A DNA stretch of 64,000 bases, from positions 16,130 to 80,129 of the forward strand of contig JAKSZP010013561.1 in the NCBI GenBank assembly GCA_022478985.1, read 5' to 3'. The first letter of the stretch is position 1, and each line of letters opens with the position of its first letter. Positions 33,457 through 45,248 of this stretch are shown piece after piece. The notes beneath the pieces are model-generated. The model saw only the letters and a program-made list of their open reading frames with translations. It was not told the origin of the DNA and searched no databases. The position numbers and the translations under genes were made by a program. The DNA comes from Massospora cicadina (Eukaryota > Entomophthoromycota > Entomophthoromycetes > Entomophthorales > Entomophthoraceae).

Positions 33457-36400
33457 ATGATGGGGGAAACCTTCATTTTAGGGACATTGAATATCGCCAG
33501 ACTCAAGGCCTTGCCATCCCGGGCTAGGAAACTGAGTTTTTTAAAAAAAATTTACCCGTGGATATCCTGGCCATCCAGGAGTCTCACTGTCCACGAGGTT
33601 CTGAGGATGCTTGGAAAACCATGCTCCTCCCATCCCTATCCTTTTGGTCAGATCACTGTGGGGTGCTAATTCAGAAAAACAATTTTTTCAAATTTTTATT
33701 GTTGGAATCCTTCCTAAATGGCCGAGTCCTCATTGTCACTTTCTTGTGGGCTGACGTGGCACATGCTATCATCAACATCTATGCCCCAACCTGTGAATGA
33801 GAGCGTCAGGAATTTTTCTCATTAGTCAAATCCCTCCCGTTACCCCCAGACCCTTTTGTAGTCAGCGACATGAACTGCTGGCTAGACATACCAACGGACC
33901 ATTGGCCTTCCTCCTCCCACGCCCCCCAGGATCACGTAGAACTTCGCGTTCTAAAGGCCACCCTTGGGTTAATGGATGCACTGCTGCGGTGAGCCCCGCT
34001 GCTCAAAAACATGAAATGCCCCCACATCCACAATGGCCAATTAAGGTCCATGACCCACATCGACCTTATCCTTATGCCGGCGAAATTCCAACCCCACATT
34101 TTCCACTTCAAAACAACAAAAATTGAATTCTCCAACCACCAGCTAGTCTTAATAACCTACCACTTACCTGTCACGGTAGCTAAGGCCCCACATTGGTGCA
34201 AACTTTGCCCTCTAAAACTTGCGTTGCCAGGATTTTCCACTTGGGTGGAATTAGCAACTTTGGCAAAAGAGTTTGTTACACCTTTTGCGCGGACCCCATC
34301 TCCACATGGGCAGCCTTCAAAGAGGATACCATCCGCCACTCTCGCCACCTCTCCTCCCAACGCTTATGAGCCACATCAGCTGTCATTTTGCGCGCTCTGG
34401 CAGAGTTGTCACACTTGGAGTCCAACATTCCAGCTACAGGATACAGCCCTGCATGGGGCTGGAAGTGGGCGGAGGCAGCCGCCCACCTCAACGTGCTCAA
34501 AAGGCAACATAAACATCAGGTTTGTGTTCAGTACAGGGCCAAACGCATTATAGAGGGTGACAAGTACACCGCATATTTTTTAAAAAAAAATTTGCACCAC
34601 GCCAGAGCGTGGCCTGCACACAGGTGCAAAGATCGGATGATTCCATTGTGGATATGCCAGCTGAAGTGGCAATCAAAACACAAAAGTATTACTCCAAGTT
34701 ATACCAATCCGATCCAATTCAGCTGGCTGAAGTGGCAGAATTTCTCGACCAAACCCACATCTGCACCGTTTCCTGATACCTGAAGATAATAAATTTGATT
34801 ACTCCAAACGAATTATGGACAGCCATCCGCGGTGCACCAAACTGGAAATGCCCAGGCCCAGATGGCATTCCATATAAATTCTATAAAAAGTACTTCAAAT
34901 ATATATCCCCACTACTGCTTGCCTCACTTAACCTGAGCCTTCTGGAAACGCGCCTCCTACCAGTAGGACAAGAGGCCTTCACCATCACACTCTTCAAGAA
35001 AGGGGACAAGCTAGACTTAGCCAACTGGCGCCCAACTTCTTTAACTAACACAGATACAAAAATTCTAACAAAAATCATGGCTAACCGTTTAGGGATTGTA
35101 GCATCTTCCACCATCTCCTCAGAACAATTCAGTTTCATACCCAGAAGGTTAATTTGGGACAGCGTGCACTCTGTGGCTAATTCATGCTAATCCACAGCCT
35201 CTGGGGCACTTGTATTTTTGGACCAACAGAAGACCTATGATAGAGTAAACTGGGAATACCTCAGGGCCTGCCTCCATCAATTCTGCCTACCCCCCCATTT
35301 CATAAACTGAGTGATGCTGCTCACAGAATCTGCAACAATGGCAGTGCGTGGCCCTGGCTTCCTAACGGAAGTAGTCCGCCCTCAAAGGGGCTTGCGACAA
35401 GGGGACCCCCTTACCCACTCTTATACAACTTCAGCCTTGACCCACTACTTCGAAACGTGAATGCCCAACTCACTGGGGTCCATGTGCCAGGCCAAGCCCC
35501 AGTCAAGATGATGGCGTTTGCAGATGACTGTGTGGTTGGGGTGTCTAATAATAAAGATGCACGCGCACTTGAAGCTCTCATCCAGGAGTATTCCCGGGTA
35601 AGTAATGCTGCACTGAATGCTTCCAAGACTGGAATCTCCCTCCTTGGTCGGTATCAAACCTTCTGGGCCCCAGCAACCAGTGCCCAACCTGGCCCATCTG
35701 CTTGCACACATGCTCGCCCTCCCAGCTCACCCCACACCGCCCCACTAGTGCTCCCCTTCGTGCCACGCCCTACCATAGGGCCAGTCTGCCATCTGGGCGT
35801 GTGGGTGGAGGCAGGCGGGTACACATCAGCAGTAATGGAGAGTCGTATTCTAGACAACGTGATGAAGCGCATTGCCTCCCTCAGAGCACACCCTACTTCC
35901 CTTACCAGCAGGGTTGTTTTAGCCAACTCTATGCTTCTCTCCAAAGTCTGGTTTGGAACCCACGCCATCCCCTTCTCCCCAAGCTTTTTCAAATCCTTGT
36001 ATGCCCTGCTGCAAGGATGGCTTTAGTCAGGCCGCCCACCACCAGTACGGCTAGAGGTCATGTTTGGCCCTCATCATCATGGAGGCATGGGCCTGCTTGA
36101 CTTCAGAGCCCATGCTGCCAAGATCTTGGGCACCTGGATTGCGGCCATCACTGCTCCTACGCTCCCCTCCCAACACTGGTCCCGCGCGGCCCACTCCAAC
36201 TTCTCCCGCGCCTTGGGCCTCAACAATCCATCGAACCCCCAATCCCTGAGGAAATACCTGGCTTCACACCCTTCGGCCACAAGTCCTCACGGTACTAAAA
36301 CCCACTACAAACGAATCCTCCTCTCCATGCGGAGCGCAGAGTGGAGAATTTTTATTAGTGGACATACAACCTGAAGAGGCCGCCCCTCACCTCAGTTCAC

Positions 36401-37190
36401 ATAAGAGGTACAGGGGCTACCCATCCATGATGGCGTGGGCCCCACGCGGCCCCATGTCCTATCCAGGGTGGACTACCTGGACATGATGGACATCCCTTAC
36501 TACATTGAAACCCAAAAAATTATCTGGAAATACGCACAATATCCCATGTTGCAGCCTCAAATATGTTCCCATGTGTGGCGCTGCCTGAGGCAGGTGAACC
36601 GTTCATCTGAGCGCTCTAACGCTTTACACTCATCCTGCGTCGTGTGTGGCCAGTATGGAACGCTGTTCCACCTCCTGGAGAAGTGTCCTACCTCTAAAGC
36701 GATAAGGCGCGAAGTTCAACGTCTGCTGGGCCAGGATCAAACACATCCCCTCAGTCTGTCAAGAGATATGTTTGCTTTATCAATGGCCCCTCCCCCTTCC
36801 ACCCTCCCTCCGTGCTCTGGTGGTTGCAATCGCCATGTGGACTATCCACATGATTGTCTTGGATGCCATCGCAGGTTTCACCCCCACCCTCCCAGAAGCT
36901 GTCCACAGATTCCAGTCTCATTTGGTGGACCACTTTCAGGCGTGGATGTTTAGATACCTCCCACCGCATCGCCAACAGCTGGTCTCCTCCTGGTTCCAAG
37001 TTTGGTTCATCAAATCAGACCCCTTCCTCCATACGTGTTCAATTATGGCTACGGCCTCTTCACACGTTCCCTCCCCTCCCCATAAGTGGCGTTCCCGCTG
37101 GCAACAAGAGATAGCATCGCTTCTCTGGGGTGCCTTCCCTGTTACTAAGTTTTGTCTCTTTTGGGTCAAATTTGTAAGTGTCCAGCCCAT
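33457..37190 (+). pseudogene. LINE A2 ORF2 (endonuclease-RT), best-preserved family A copy
   Basis: The endonuclease runs about 33457-34180 ('DILAIQESHCPRGSEDAW', 'SDMNCW', 'HIDLIL', with F-S-D-H degraded to FSNH). The RT runs about 34790-36050: 'CPGPDGIPYKFYKKYF', 'KKGDKLDLANWRP', 'DQQKTYDRVNWEYL', 'RGLRQGD' and the catalytic 'MAFADDCVVGV' (about 35509-35541), intact. From 35457 to 36953 one frame is open except for TAG at 36024 (A1 has TGG) and TGA at 36372 (A1 has CGA). The C-terminal finger 'CVVCGQYGTLFHLLEKC' (about 36639-36690) is intact. A second frameshift follows near 36780. Confidence 0.9.
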
Positions 37191-37392
37191 GGTCGGCCTT
37201 CCTCGCAATAAATTTAAAATTATTAATAAAATGCTACTACAACTTTACCATATAGTTCCTTTAAAATCTTTATAATCTTTACATACCTTATGTAATTATT
37301 TTCTCTATCGCAGGTGTACAAAAATCCTTTCTTTTCAATCATTGGCTTGAGATATCTGATCACTCTCTTTCTGAATATATCTACAAAGTTAT

Positions 37393-37404
37393 AGGCTTAA
37401 AAAT
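37393..37404. repeat. Target-site duplication of LINE C, left copy
   Basis: AGGCTTAAAAAT, identical to 58386-58397. The two copies lie 21 kb apart and mark both ends of a minus-strand LINE split by later insertions. Confidence 0.9.
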
Positions 37405-37429
37405 ACTTTAAATTTTATTCAGGGAATGC

Positions 37430-40166
37430 TGACCATGAGATGGACACTTCTGATATGTAAACTATCAAGCACTATTATAAGCTAGAGGCACCCCAGAGAA
37501 GCTAATGCTGTCTCCTGTTGCCAGCGGGAACGCCAAATAAAGGAAGAGGGATATCGTGATTAGAGGCTTGCGCCACTATTGAGCATATATGAAGGAAAGG
37601 GTATGAAGTGATGAACTAAACTGGAAACCAGGATGAGACCAACTGTCAGTGATGGGATGGCAGATGCTTAAACAACCATGCTTGAAAGTGAACCATAAGG
37701 TGCGACTGGAATTGGCGTGCAGCTTCCTTAAGGGTGGGAGTAGAGCTGAAATGGCATCCAAGACAACCGTGTGGATAGTCCACATTGCAATTACTATCAC
37801 TAAGGCTCAGAGGGTATGTTTTATAGGGGAGTTCAAGGACAAGCCGAAGATGTTCAAAAATAGGCTGAAGCTCTGTGTTTGCTCCTGAAAAAGAGACGTT
37901 GAACCTCACGCCAGATCGCTTTTGATGAAGGACACTCTTCCAGGCGGTGGACCAAAGTCCCATATTGGTCACACACAACACATGAGGAGTGTGATGCATT
38001 GGAGCGCTCTGCAGTATGGTATACCTGTTTCAAGAAGTGCCACACATGAGAACGAACTTGTTGCTGCTAAAGAGGGTGATAGTCGTACTTCAAGATGTCT
38101 TTCTGGGCTTTTAGGAAGTAGGGGATGTCCAACATGTTCAGACATTCCACTCTGGGCATGATAGGGGACCTCCTTGGTATTAAACTGTTTAGATTCAGCT
38201 TGGCCTTGTACATCCTGTGTGAAGTGAGGAGAATGGCGACCCCTCTGGGCGGTGTGCCCATTGATGTAAATGCTCCACGCAGCGCTCCACATGGAGAGGA
38301 GAATTTGTTTGAAGTGGGGAGATGTCTCATGTGGGCCCACAGCAGGAAGATATGAGGCAAGATTTTGAACAGTAAATGGTGGTGGGTAGGATTTTGAGGC
38401 CCAGGGCGCGGGAGAAATTGGAGCAGGCCATGCGTGACCAGACTTGGGCATGGAGTGTGGGGTTTGTGACTTCAGCGATCCAGATGACAAGTATTTTGGT
38501 GGCATGGGCCTCAAAGTTGAGCAGGCCATACCACCACTATGGCAAGAGTCAAACAAGATATCCAGGCGCACTGGCGGTGGGCGGCCTAACCAAAAAACCC
38601 TTGCAGAAGGGCTTATAACGAGGTGAAGAAAGATGGGGAAAAGGAGATAGCATGGGCCACAAACCAAACTTTATATAGGAGCATAGAATTGGTCAGCACA
38701 ACCCTACCTGGGAGGGAAGTTTGGTGGGCTCTGAGGAGGCGATGCGTTTTGTGACATTGTCCAGAATAAGGTGCTCCATCCCAATGAGGCGTACCCTCCT
38801 GCCTCCAGCCACACACCCAAATGGCGTTCCAGACCATAAAGTGGCTCTTGGCATGAAAGGGAGCACAAGCGGGGTGGTAAGGGGTGGGTGGGGCAAGTGA
38901 ACCCGTGGACTAGCTGCTGAAGTAGGAAGGAAATGGGGTGCTGGTGACCATCAGGCTTATAACTGACCAAGGAGAATGATTTCAGTTTTGGAGGCGTTAA
39001 GTACAGCGTTACTTACCCTGGAGTAATCCTGGATAGTAGCTCAAGTGCGCATGCAACTTGGTTGTTAGAAACCTCAACCACACAATCATCAGCAAATGCC
39101 AACATCTTAACTAGTGCTTGGCCTTGCACATGGACACCAGTAAGGAGAGCATTCAAATTGCATAAAAGTGGGTAGAGACTGAAGCTATATAAGAGTGGGC
39201 TCAAAAGGTCCCTTTGACAGAAGCCTCTTTGAGGGAAAACTACGTCAGTGAGGAAGCCAGGGCCACGCACAGCCATTGTGGCTGAACCGTAAGCAACATC
39301 ACCCAATTAATGAACTGATGGGGGTGTGGAACTTGTGGAGGCAGGCTGCGAGGTAATCTCAGTTGACTCTATCATAAGCCTTCTGCTAATCTAAAAGAAC
39401 AAGTTCCCCAGTAGCCGTGGATTAGCATAGGTTGGCTACATTGTGTATGTTGTCCCATATAGACTGCTTATAATGAAACAGATTTTCTCTAAAAGATTAT
39501 ATCAGAGGCAACTACCCCTAGGCGGTTGGCCATAATTTTAGTATATAACTTAGTATCTGTGTTAGTAAGTGAAAAGGGCGCCAGTTGGCAAAGTTCAGCT
39601 TATCCCTTTTCATATACAGCGTTATAGTGTTCGCCTCCTGGCCCCCAGGTAGCAGGCGTGTTTCCAACAAACACTGGCTCAATGAGGCTAGCAACAAAGA
39701 GGAGAAATAGATAAAATATCTCTTATAGAACTCATAAGGAATCCCATCTGAACCTTGGCACTTCCTTTGCAGTGCACCGCAAACTGCATACCAGAGTTTA
39801 TTCCAAGAAATTAAATTCATTAACTCCAGATAATTGGAAATGGTGCAGATATGTGCACTTTTGAAAAATTCTTCAATTTTGGTGGTTTGACTGGATCAGA
39901 TTGATCCAATTTGGAGTAATAGTTTAAACCTTGATTGCCACTTTGGTGGAGTGTCTACGGTGAGTGGTCAGCTACCTCACCTGTTTACAAGCTAAGCTCT
40001 TTCAAGATGTGATGAATTTTTGGAAAAAATAGGCGGAGCACGTGTCAACCACCATTATAATTTTTTTCTTTGTACTGAACACAAATTCAATGCTTGTGTT
40101 GCCTTACCAGTGCATTAAGGTGAGCGGACACTTCTGCCCACTTGTGACCCCAAACCAGGTTGTAGT
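37430..40166 (-). pseudogene. LINE C ORF2, RT and C-terminal part
   Basis: From high to low: linker 'WGHKWAEVSAHLNALVRQHK', RT start 'GSDGIPYEFYKRYF' (usual PGPDG), 'YMKRDKLNFANWRP', 'AVRGPGFLTDVVFPQRGF' and the catalytic 'ILAFADDCVVEVSN'-like box near 39060-39110 with F-A-D-D intact. Next is a thumb region ('YKVWFVAHAISFSPSFFTSL'). The finger near 37945-37995 reads 'CVVCDQYGTLVHRLEEC', with C-x2-C-x7-H-x4-C intact. Stops and frameshifts are frequent. The 3' end is at about 37405 after 'GAATAAAATTTAAAG' (minus strand). Confidence 0.88.
40162..40166. repeat. Target-site duplication of solo LTR, left copy (GTAGT)
   Basis: GTAGT here against GTAGC at 41387-41391, four of five bases equal, at the exact points where LINE C similarity breaks and resumes. 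Confidence 0.65.
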
Positions 40167-41386
40167 TGTAAGTCCAGGAGAACGTTCCCTCTGCGTGGAC
40201 CAAGCATTTTTCCCATTTCCTGATAAAAAGGTTCCAAAGAGGGAGGTTGTACCCCTGTCACCCAGGGTGACCTCGATCATGTGGTAGACAAGCGCTGGGT
40301 AACAGCTCTCCCTCTAAAGATGCCTCCCCTGGTTCCAGAGCTTGCCACCACTGAATTAGTTCACCAAATCAAGGAAAACTGTGCAGAAATCAATGGCAAT
40401 TGTCATCTCCACAATTTTGAGGGACTTTATAAAACTGATGGTGCCAAATCCTCAGAATCAAAGCCAAAATGTCCAAAATCCATGGGAATAAAGTTTGACG
40501 GGCAAGTAGCTAATAGTCAGAAGGGGAAAAGTTATAAATTCTCGTTCAGAATTGCCAATGGCATTGAGCCATTGAGAATTACAATTCTGACTCCAAACTC
40601 ACTTGAAAATATCAGGTATAAACCCTAACGGACTGAGATCTCCATTGGGGACTGTTGCCAATAGTTTGAAGCCCTCATTGCAAAAATCGGGGTTTTCAAT
40701 CAATGGTGTTTATTTGGCTGAACAAACACCTCAGCGACCAGACAGAGGTGGGTTGGCCCTCCCAAACCTGTTTCCAACCTGTTGGCGCCACCCCTATGTG
40801 GGGTGACCCTGGTGGATTCTCATTGCCCATCAGGATAGATGCTGTCACACTAACTGCCATAAACGCAGTAAAGCTATGGATCAGAGTTTGTGGTCAAAAC
40901 AATAGCCACTCATCCAGAAACCAATTCCTTCATTGTTGGTTCAGTTTAAAATTATTTGGCCTTCCCTCAAAAAATTACTGGGGTTAGGCAAAATTTGAGG
41001 GCCCCTATCCCGTGCTTTGACAAGCCATCCCAAATCAACCACTATTTAGTCAGTAATGTCACACTGAGAAAATTGTTGGTTGATTTCTTTATTTAACTTT
41101 TCAATAAAATCCCTCTACCCAATTCCAGTTCTTCTTATGTAAAAAACTAAATCACCCTTCCCACCTATAATTCAACAACCCATGGGGCCCGTGGCCATGT
41201 TCATCTGGTGTGTTGCTAGGTTATTATACAAGACTATGGCTCATGGGCGCTCAGTGGAGAAATTTGCTCCTGGATTCATACCATTCATGCAAGTAGCAGT
41301 GCGCTTGGTATTCAGACATATCATTTGGGCGCTTCATCCCTCAAACTGGAAGGTCAGTATAAAGTTAACTAGCTATCTTCCTGACA
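40167..41386. repeat. Solo LTR of an unidentified LTR retrotransposon
   Basis: A 1220-bp block starting TGTAAGTCCAGG and ending TTCCTGACA (TGT...ACA ends), inserted in LINE C between codons for the EN-RT linker and flanked by GTAGT/GTAGC. No pol is inside, and size and ends suit an LTR left by recombination. It does not resemble the LTRs of G1/G3 or GM by eye. CAATAAAA at 41102-41109 suggests a plus orientation but this is weak. A 115-codon open frame (40281-40628) lies within it and is probably chance. A perfect 10-bp inverted repeat occurs at 41032-41041 and 41077-41086. Confidence 0.75.
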
Positions 41387-41455
41387 GTAGCCTGCAGCAG
41401 AGACGTTAAAATCCAGGTGGTCCACCTCTGTGAGCATGTGCATAATGACTACTGA

Positions 41456-41460
41456 GGCAT
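41456..41460. repeat. Target-site duplication of GM, left copy (GGCAT)
   Basis: GGCAT here and GGCAG at 55992-55996 (four of five equal) flank GM. LINE C coding similarity continues directly on both outer sides. Confidence 0.65.
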
Positions 41461-42900
41461 TGTTGAATTTTTGGTTTACGTTGGATGGCTGGCTCTTCTT
41501 CTGCGGTATGGTGGATGTTGTAATATGGTGGAGTCCTGGGGATACGCCATAAGGGGTTTACACAGGGTTTAGCCCACTGAGCAATAGGACCAATGATATG
41601 ATAATTGTGGCCCTTGAAAACAATGAAATAAACTTAATTTAATAATTATGTGGCACTTGCTTCCACTAAAATGTTTTAATTAATATAATAAACACAGCGG
41701 ATCCTCGCTGTCTTACACACACTCTATCCTATTAACAGCCAACCCTCTTAATTGCCCATCTCACTTATATACAGTAGCTTCAGAAAATACCACTATCATA
41801 GCTTAGACTATTTGGTTCCACCAATTCTCCTCGTTTCAGCTTGTTATTCTTTAGTTCTCTATCGCCTATATTGTAGGTAATTTAATTTGTATTTCTCAGA
41901 TTTTGACATCGCCCAATCACCTTATTCTGAGGCAATCCAATAATAAACCTGTTATATCCCAATATTACCTTGTCTCGAGGCGCTCAAATAATCATATTAA
42001 TCTCATTTTGGCGGATTGTTCCCAAGCCGCCATAACTGTCCCAAGATTATCATCCAGTCATATTGGAATTGCGACAGTGGAGTTTTGAACATCTATTTGG
42101 TGACAATAGACCAGGCGGTGACTATAGTTCAAGATATAAATCCTTGGATTAGCACTCCAAAGTTGTATTCTTCTGTCATTACTTGGACGATGGCACGCTG
42201 CCTTGATCTTACTGATCCCAAGTAAATTCTCAAATTAATACAATGTAAAGTTATTAATGCAATAGGCTTATATATTAAACCATGAACTTGCAGTAATAGT
42301 TGATTGTAATTTAATAGTATCAACTTGGAGATAACTTATATGGTTTGATGTCAATACATCTTACCCATGACATCTCATTTTCAATGGCACTAAGCCAGAT
42401 GAACACATAAAATTTTTATTTAAGGGTATACAATCCTTCAACTCAGGGCATCTTGCACAGCTTCAGGGTCAGTGTAAATTTTGTCAATATTCTTAAGGCA
42501 AAGTTTCAGATGCATCTACATATAGCTGAACTGATTCTCTTTCTCAAGCAATAAGCAGCACATACCAAGAAAATTTGTACCACTAATTATTAATTAATTC
42601 AATCAAAAACTTGATTGACATTAAAACTAATTTTGACATAGACCAACAAAGCCCAAGTGCCCGGGTCATCAAATTGACACTTATTGTTAAGTCTGACCTA
42701 ACCAACAAAGCCCTTGAGCCCATGACATTATAGTCTAATATTTTCTAAGTGGAACTGCTAGGCTGCAGATCCCAAGCTTTGCATAAGCTTAAGATATTCC
42801 TGATCCATAATCACTGATATCCATTATGATCCATAATAAATTAGGCATTTTAACATTATTATGTCCCTATCAAATATTTAATGATTAGGTCTAGTCAACA
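41461..42900 (-). repeat. GM 3' LTR
   Basis: On the minus strand it starts TGTTGACTAGACC and ends AAAAATTCAACA, 1440 bp. It carries a 566-bp block (41515-42080) missing from the 5' LTR, bounded by GTGG on both sides. It also holds the undisturbed version of the site where LINE B2 entered the other LTR (about 42704-42723). Confidence 0.93.
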
Positions 42901-42933
42901 ACGTAACACTTTCCCTGTCTTGATTGGATATAA

Positions 42934-43760
42934 GTGGCAGGTACTCTTCTTTCTGGGTCACAATGTCTAACTTTTTGCATCTTCCCTTCTAACAATCTTG
43001 CTTCCTCCTTATGTGCGAGCAGTGTGGCTTTGTTGGGTCTTGAGCTCAATTATATGTCAGAGCTTGTAAATGCCTACTTGTTGTCCACACTTGCTACTAG
43101 TCCTGAGGTTGCCACATGCAATATTTTTGAGGCCAACCAGGCTCTTATTCTTGCTAACTCTGTTTCTAGGCTTTAGTGTGAACTGGATTTGGTACATACC
43201 AATTTTTACATCTTGTTGGGCCTCAAGACTTAATTTTAGAAGATCAGCGCATCCTGGTGTTATACAGAGCCCTTTGCAAAAGCTTGGCTGAAGGGCTTCA
43301 TAAAAAGTATGTCCCACAGATGGCTCTTTTGGGTGCGTGCGTTCACTTCCTCCTTCCTCACTCCCCACCAATACCATGCCTGACATGCGCAGGGTATTAG
43401 ATGAGGCCTGTTTGCAAATGTTTTGTGCAAAAGTGTTCCTCCCCCCAGTTTACCCCTGCCTTGAGAGCCTTCTTACCAACTGTATGTTCCTTTCTGTGGC
43501 ATTTACTCCTGAGTTAAATCAATCTCACCTATTCCAAAGTCCCTTCCAATGGTCTTACCTTCAGTTTGATGGCCTTTCTTAAGTTGACAGGGCCAGCGAG
43601 ACTGGTGCTGAGCTTTTGGGTTTAGCGCATCTCCAACTGGGTCTGGATAGTTGGGACTTGTACGAGATTTGCATCTCTCAAATTTTGCTACAGGATTCCC
43701 TGGTTCAATAACACTCTCCTCCCTCTACCAAAGGTGGGTTACCTGGTTCCAATTATGATG
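42934..43760 (+). pseudogene. Conserved antisense ORF of GM (aORF), broken
   Basis: It is on the plus strand, opposite to GM gag-pol, starting 34 bp inside the 3' LTR. The first open stretch (42934-43176, 80 aa) contains 'ELVNAYLLSTL' and 'NQALILANSVSRL', alignable with 'DLVNFTNPLYWFL' and 'HKALTLVLNPSNL' of G1. Another frame (43337-43582) gives 'LPPSSLPTNTMPDMRRVLDE' and 'YPCLESLLTNCMFLSVAF', matching 'PPSSIPCLLPAHMSSV' and 'PYLEYSGLFADCLFLYYCF' of G3. Stops and at least one frameshift break it. Similarity at protein level between elements with different LTRs argues for past selection. No known family is recognised. Confidence 0.6.
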
Positions 43761-43784
43761 AGGCAACAAATCTCTGAATTAAAA

Positions 43785-43900
43785 TCTTTACGTTTTTTAA
43801 TTATTTTTTATCTTTTTATTTTTATTATTATTATATAATTATTTATTTTATTTTATTCACTATATTTTTTTCTTTTTTCTTTTTGTATTATTATTCTTTA
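43785..43900. other. GM A/T-rich strip between integrase and antisense ORF
   Basis: About 115 bp of almost pure A/T (T-rich on +). G1 has the same strip at about 18395-18485 and G3 at about 62640-62750. Transcripts from both sides would converge here, so it may serve as a two-way poly(A) or termination region. That role is inference. Confidence 0.5.
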
Positions 43901-44049
43901 TGATACAGACAAAGGAACTTAGCATGTACTCAATTTACAATCCAGCTGCCTTGATCCTTATTGGTATATACATCTTTGGACGAATTCTTTAATATAATAA
44001 ACGGACCTTTCCAAAGTAAGGCCAGCTTATGTGTTCAGCCTGCGCTATG

Positions 44050-45240
44050 AGTATCACAATATACTACTAAGTCCCCTTCCTTGTAACTTAGTCACCATAG
44101 CTTGTCTAGCATCGTCATAGCTCTTCTGACTAGTATTTTGACTAATAGCATTTTGATAGGCTTCAGATTTTAACTTGATTAGGGTCTTCACTAGTTGCTC
44201 AACGTAATTATTTGGGTTAATTGCTTCAGTCAAACTGGGTACCGAATATAATAATGGAGGCAGAGCAGGCTGTCTACATTACAGAAGTCAAACGGAGAGT
44301 GGCCTGTGCTGCTGTGTGTCCAATATTGTATGCAAACATGGTAGCACTAATTGAAGTGGCCCATTGTGAAGGCGCCATGGCTGCGTTTTTGCATTATATG
44401 CCAACTAAAGTGCCATGCACTCGTTCTACTATACCATTAGTCTCAGGATGGTACAGTGTTGACAACACTCCTTTGATAGACATCAACTTATTTAACTGTT
44501 GTACCATTTGAGCAGTAAAATTTGTGTCACTGTCCATCAAGATCTTCTGGGGCATCCATACTTATAAATAATATTATCCATAATAAACTTGGCAGTAAAT
44601 AGAGCCCTGACGTCTCAAATTGCTTTAGCTTCCACCCATTTTTTCAGATGGTTGATAGCAACAAATATGCATTTGTTGCCTAGGCTACTCACAAGCAAAG
44701 TGCTAACTACATCAATTGACACTGTATGCCAGGCCCAGTTAGGTTTGATCAAATGATATTTTACATCCAACTTCATAGGCTTTGCAATTTGTCATGAATG
44801 ACATTTATTGAGCACATTTTGGATATTGAATCGCATGGAATCCAATATTAACTCAATCAAGTAAATTCTAACATTTTAATCAACCCTATGCCTGACGGCC
44901 TTGTATGCTTAGGTTATAATCTCCATTTTGTCAGAAGGTTTTGAGAAAATTCTACATTTTCCTTCAAACTTGAGCTTGTATAAAACTACTTTTTGATATC
45001 AGGTGTCAGTTAATGCTTTTTAATCACTTTTTGTACTTCAAGTGGCTCAACTCCATACTTTTTAGTAATCAGTTTTATATGAAGCTCATCAGCCAAACTG
45101 CTAGGACAGCTACAATAGGAAGTTGCAATAGTCTGCTTGCATTTTGATGGGCCGCTACAGCTCTATGAATAATTTCATAATTGTACGCTTGTAATTTCAG
45201 GGCCCAGAGGGCTGGTCGTCTCTCAGGTTCCTTGATATTG
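44050..45240 (-). pseudogene. GM integrase
   Basis: Minus-strand fragments: 'KCHS' and nearby residues of the zinc domain (about 44790), then core 'WAWHTVSIDVVSTLL' where the first catalytic Asp is kept (G1 has Asn). Next are 'FVAINHLKKWVEAKA', '[14 protein letters not shown]', '[12 protein letters not shown]' (second Asp; usual 'SDRGTNF') and '[15 protein letters not shown]' with the Glu. Frameshifts separate the blocks. The C-terminal part toward 44050 is unreadable. Confidence 0.8.
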
Positions 45241-45248
45241 TAGAGTCA

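Larger units (their letters stand above)
31945..37229 (+). mobile_element. LINE A2, full-length, second copy of family A
   Basis: A 5.28-kb sister of LINE A1 with the same 5' start (TAACTTTTCT) and 3' end ('GCAATAAATTTAAA' then an A/T tail). A 7-bp AATGCTA occurs at both borders (31941-31947 and 37230-37236) but is too short to be trusted as a target duplication. ORF1 is badly broken while ORF2 is better kept than in A1, so the two copies decayed independently. Confidence 0.93.

Noticed and set aside
31941..37236. AATGCTA as a target duplication of LINE A2
   Set aside because: Only 7 bp and overlapping the conserved LINE start; other LINEs here have 10-20 bp.
40281..40628. 115-codon plus-strand open frame, possible gene
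   Set aside because: It lies wholly inside the solo LTR defined by TGT...ACA ends and target duplication; no motif is recognisable.
41032..41086. Perfect 10-bp inverted repeat as a terminator or riboswitch
   Set aside because: A single hairpin inside a solo LTR in eukaryotic-type DNA; no supporting context.
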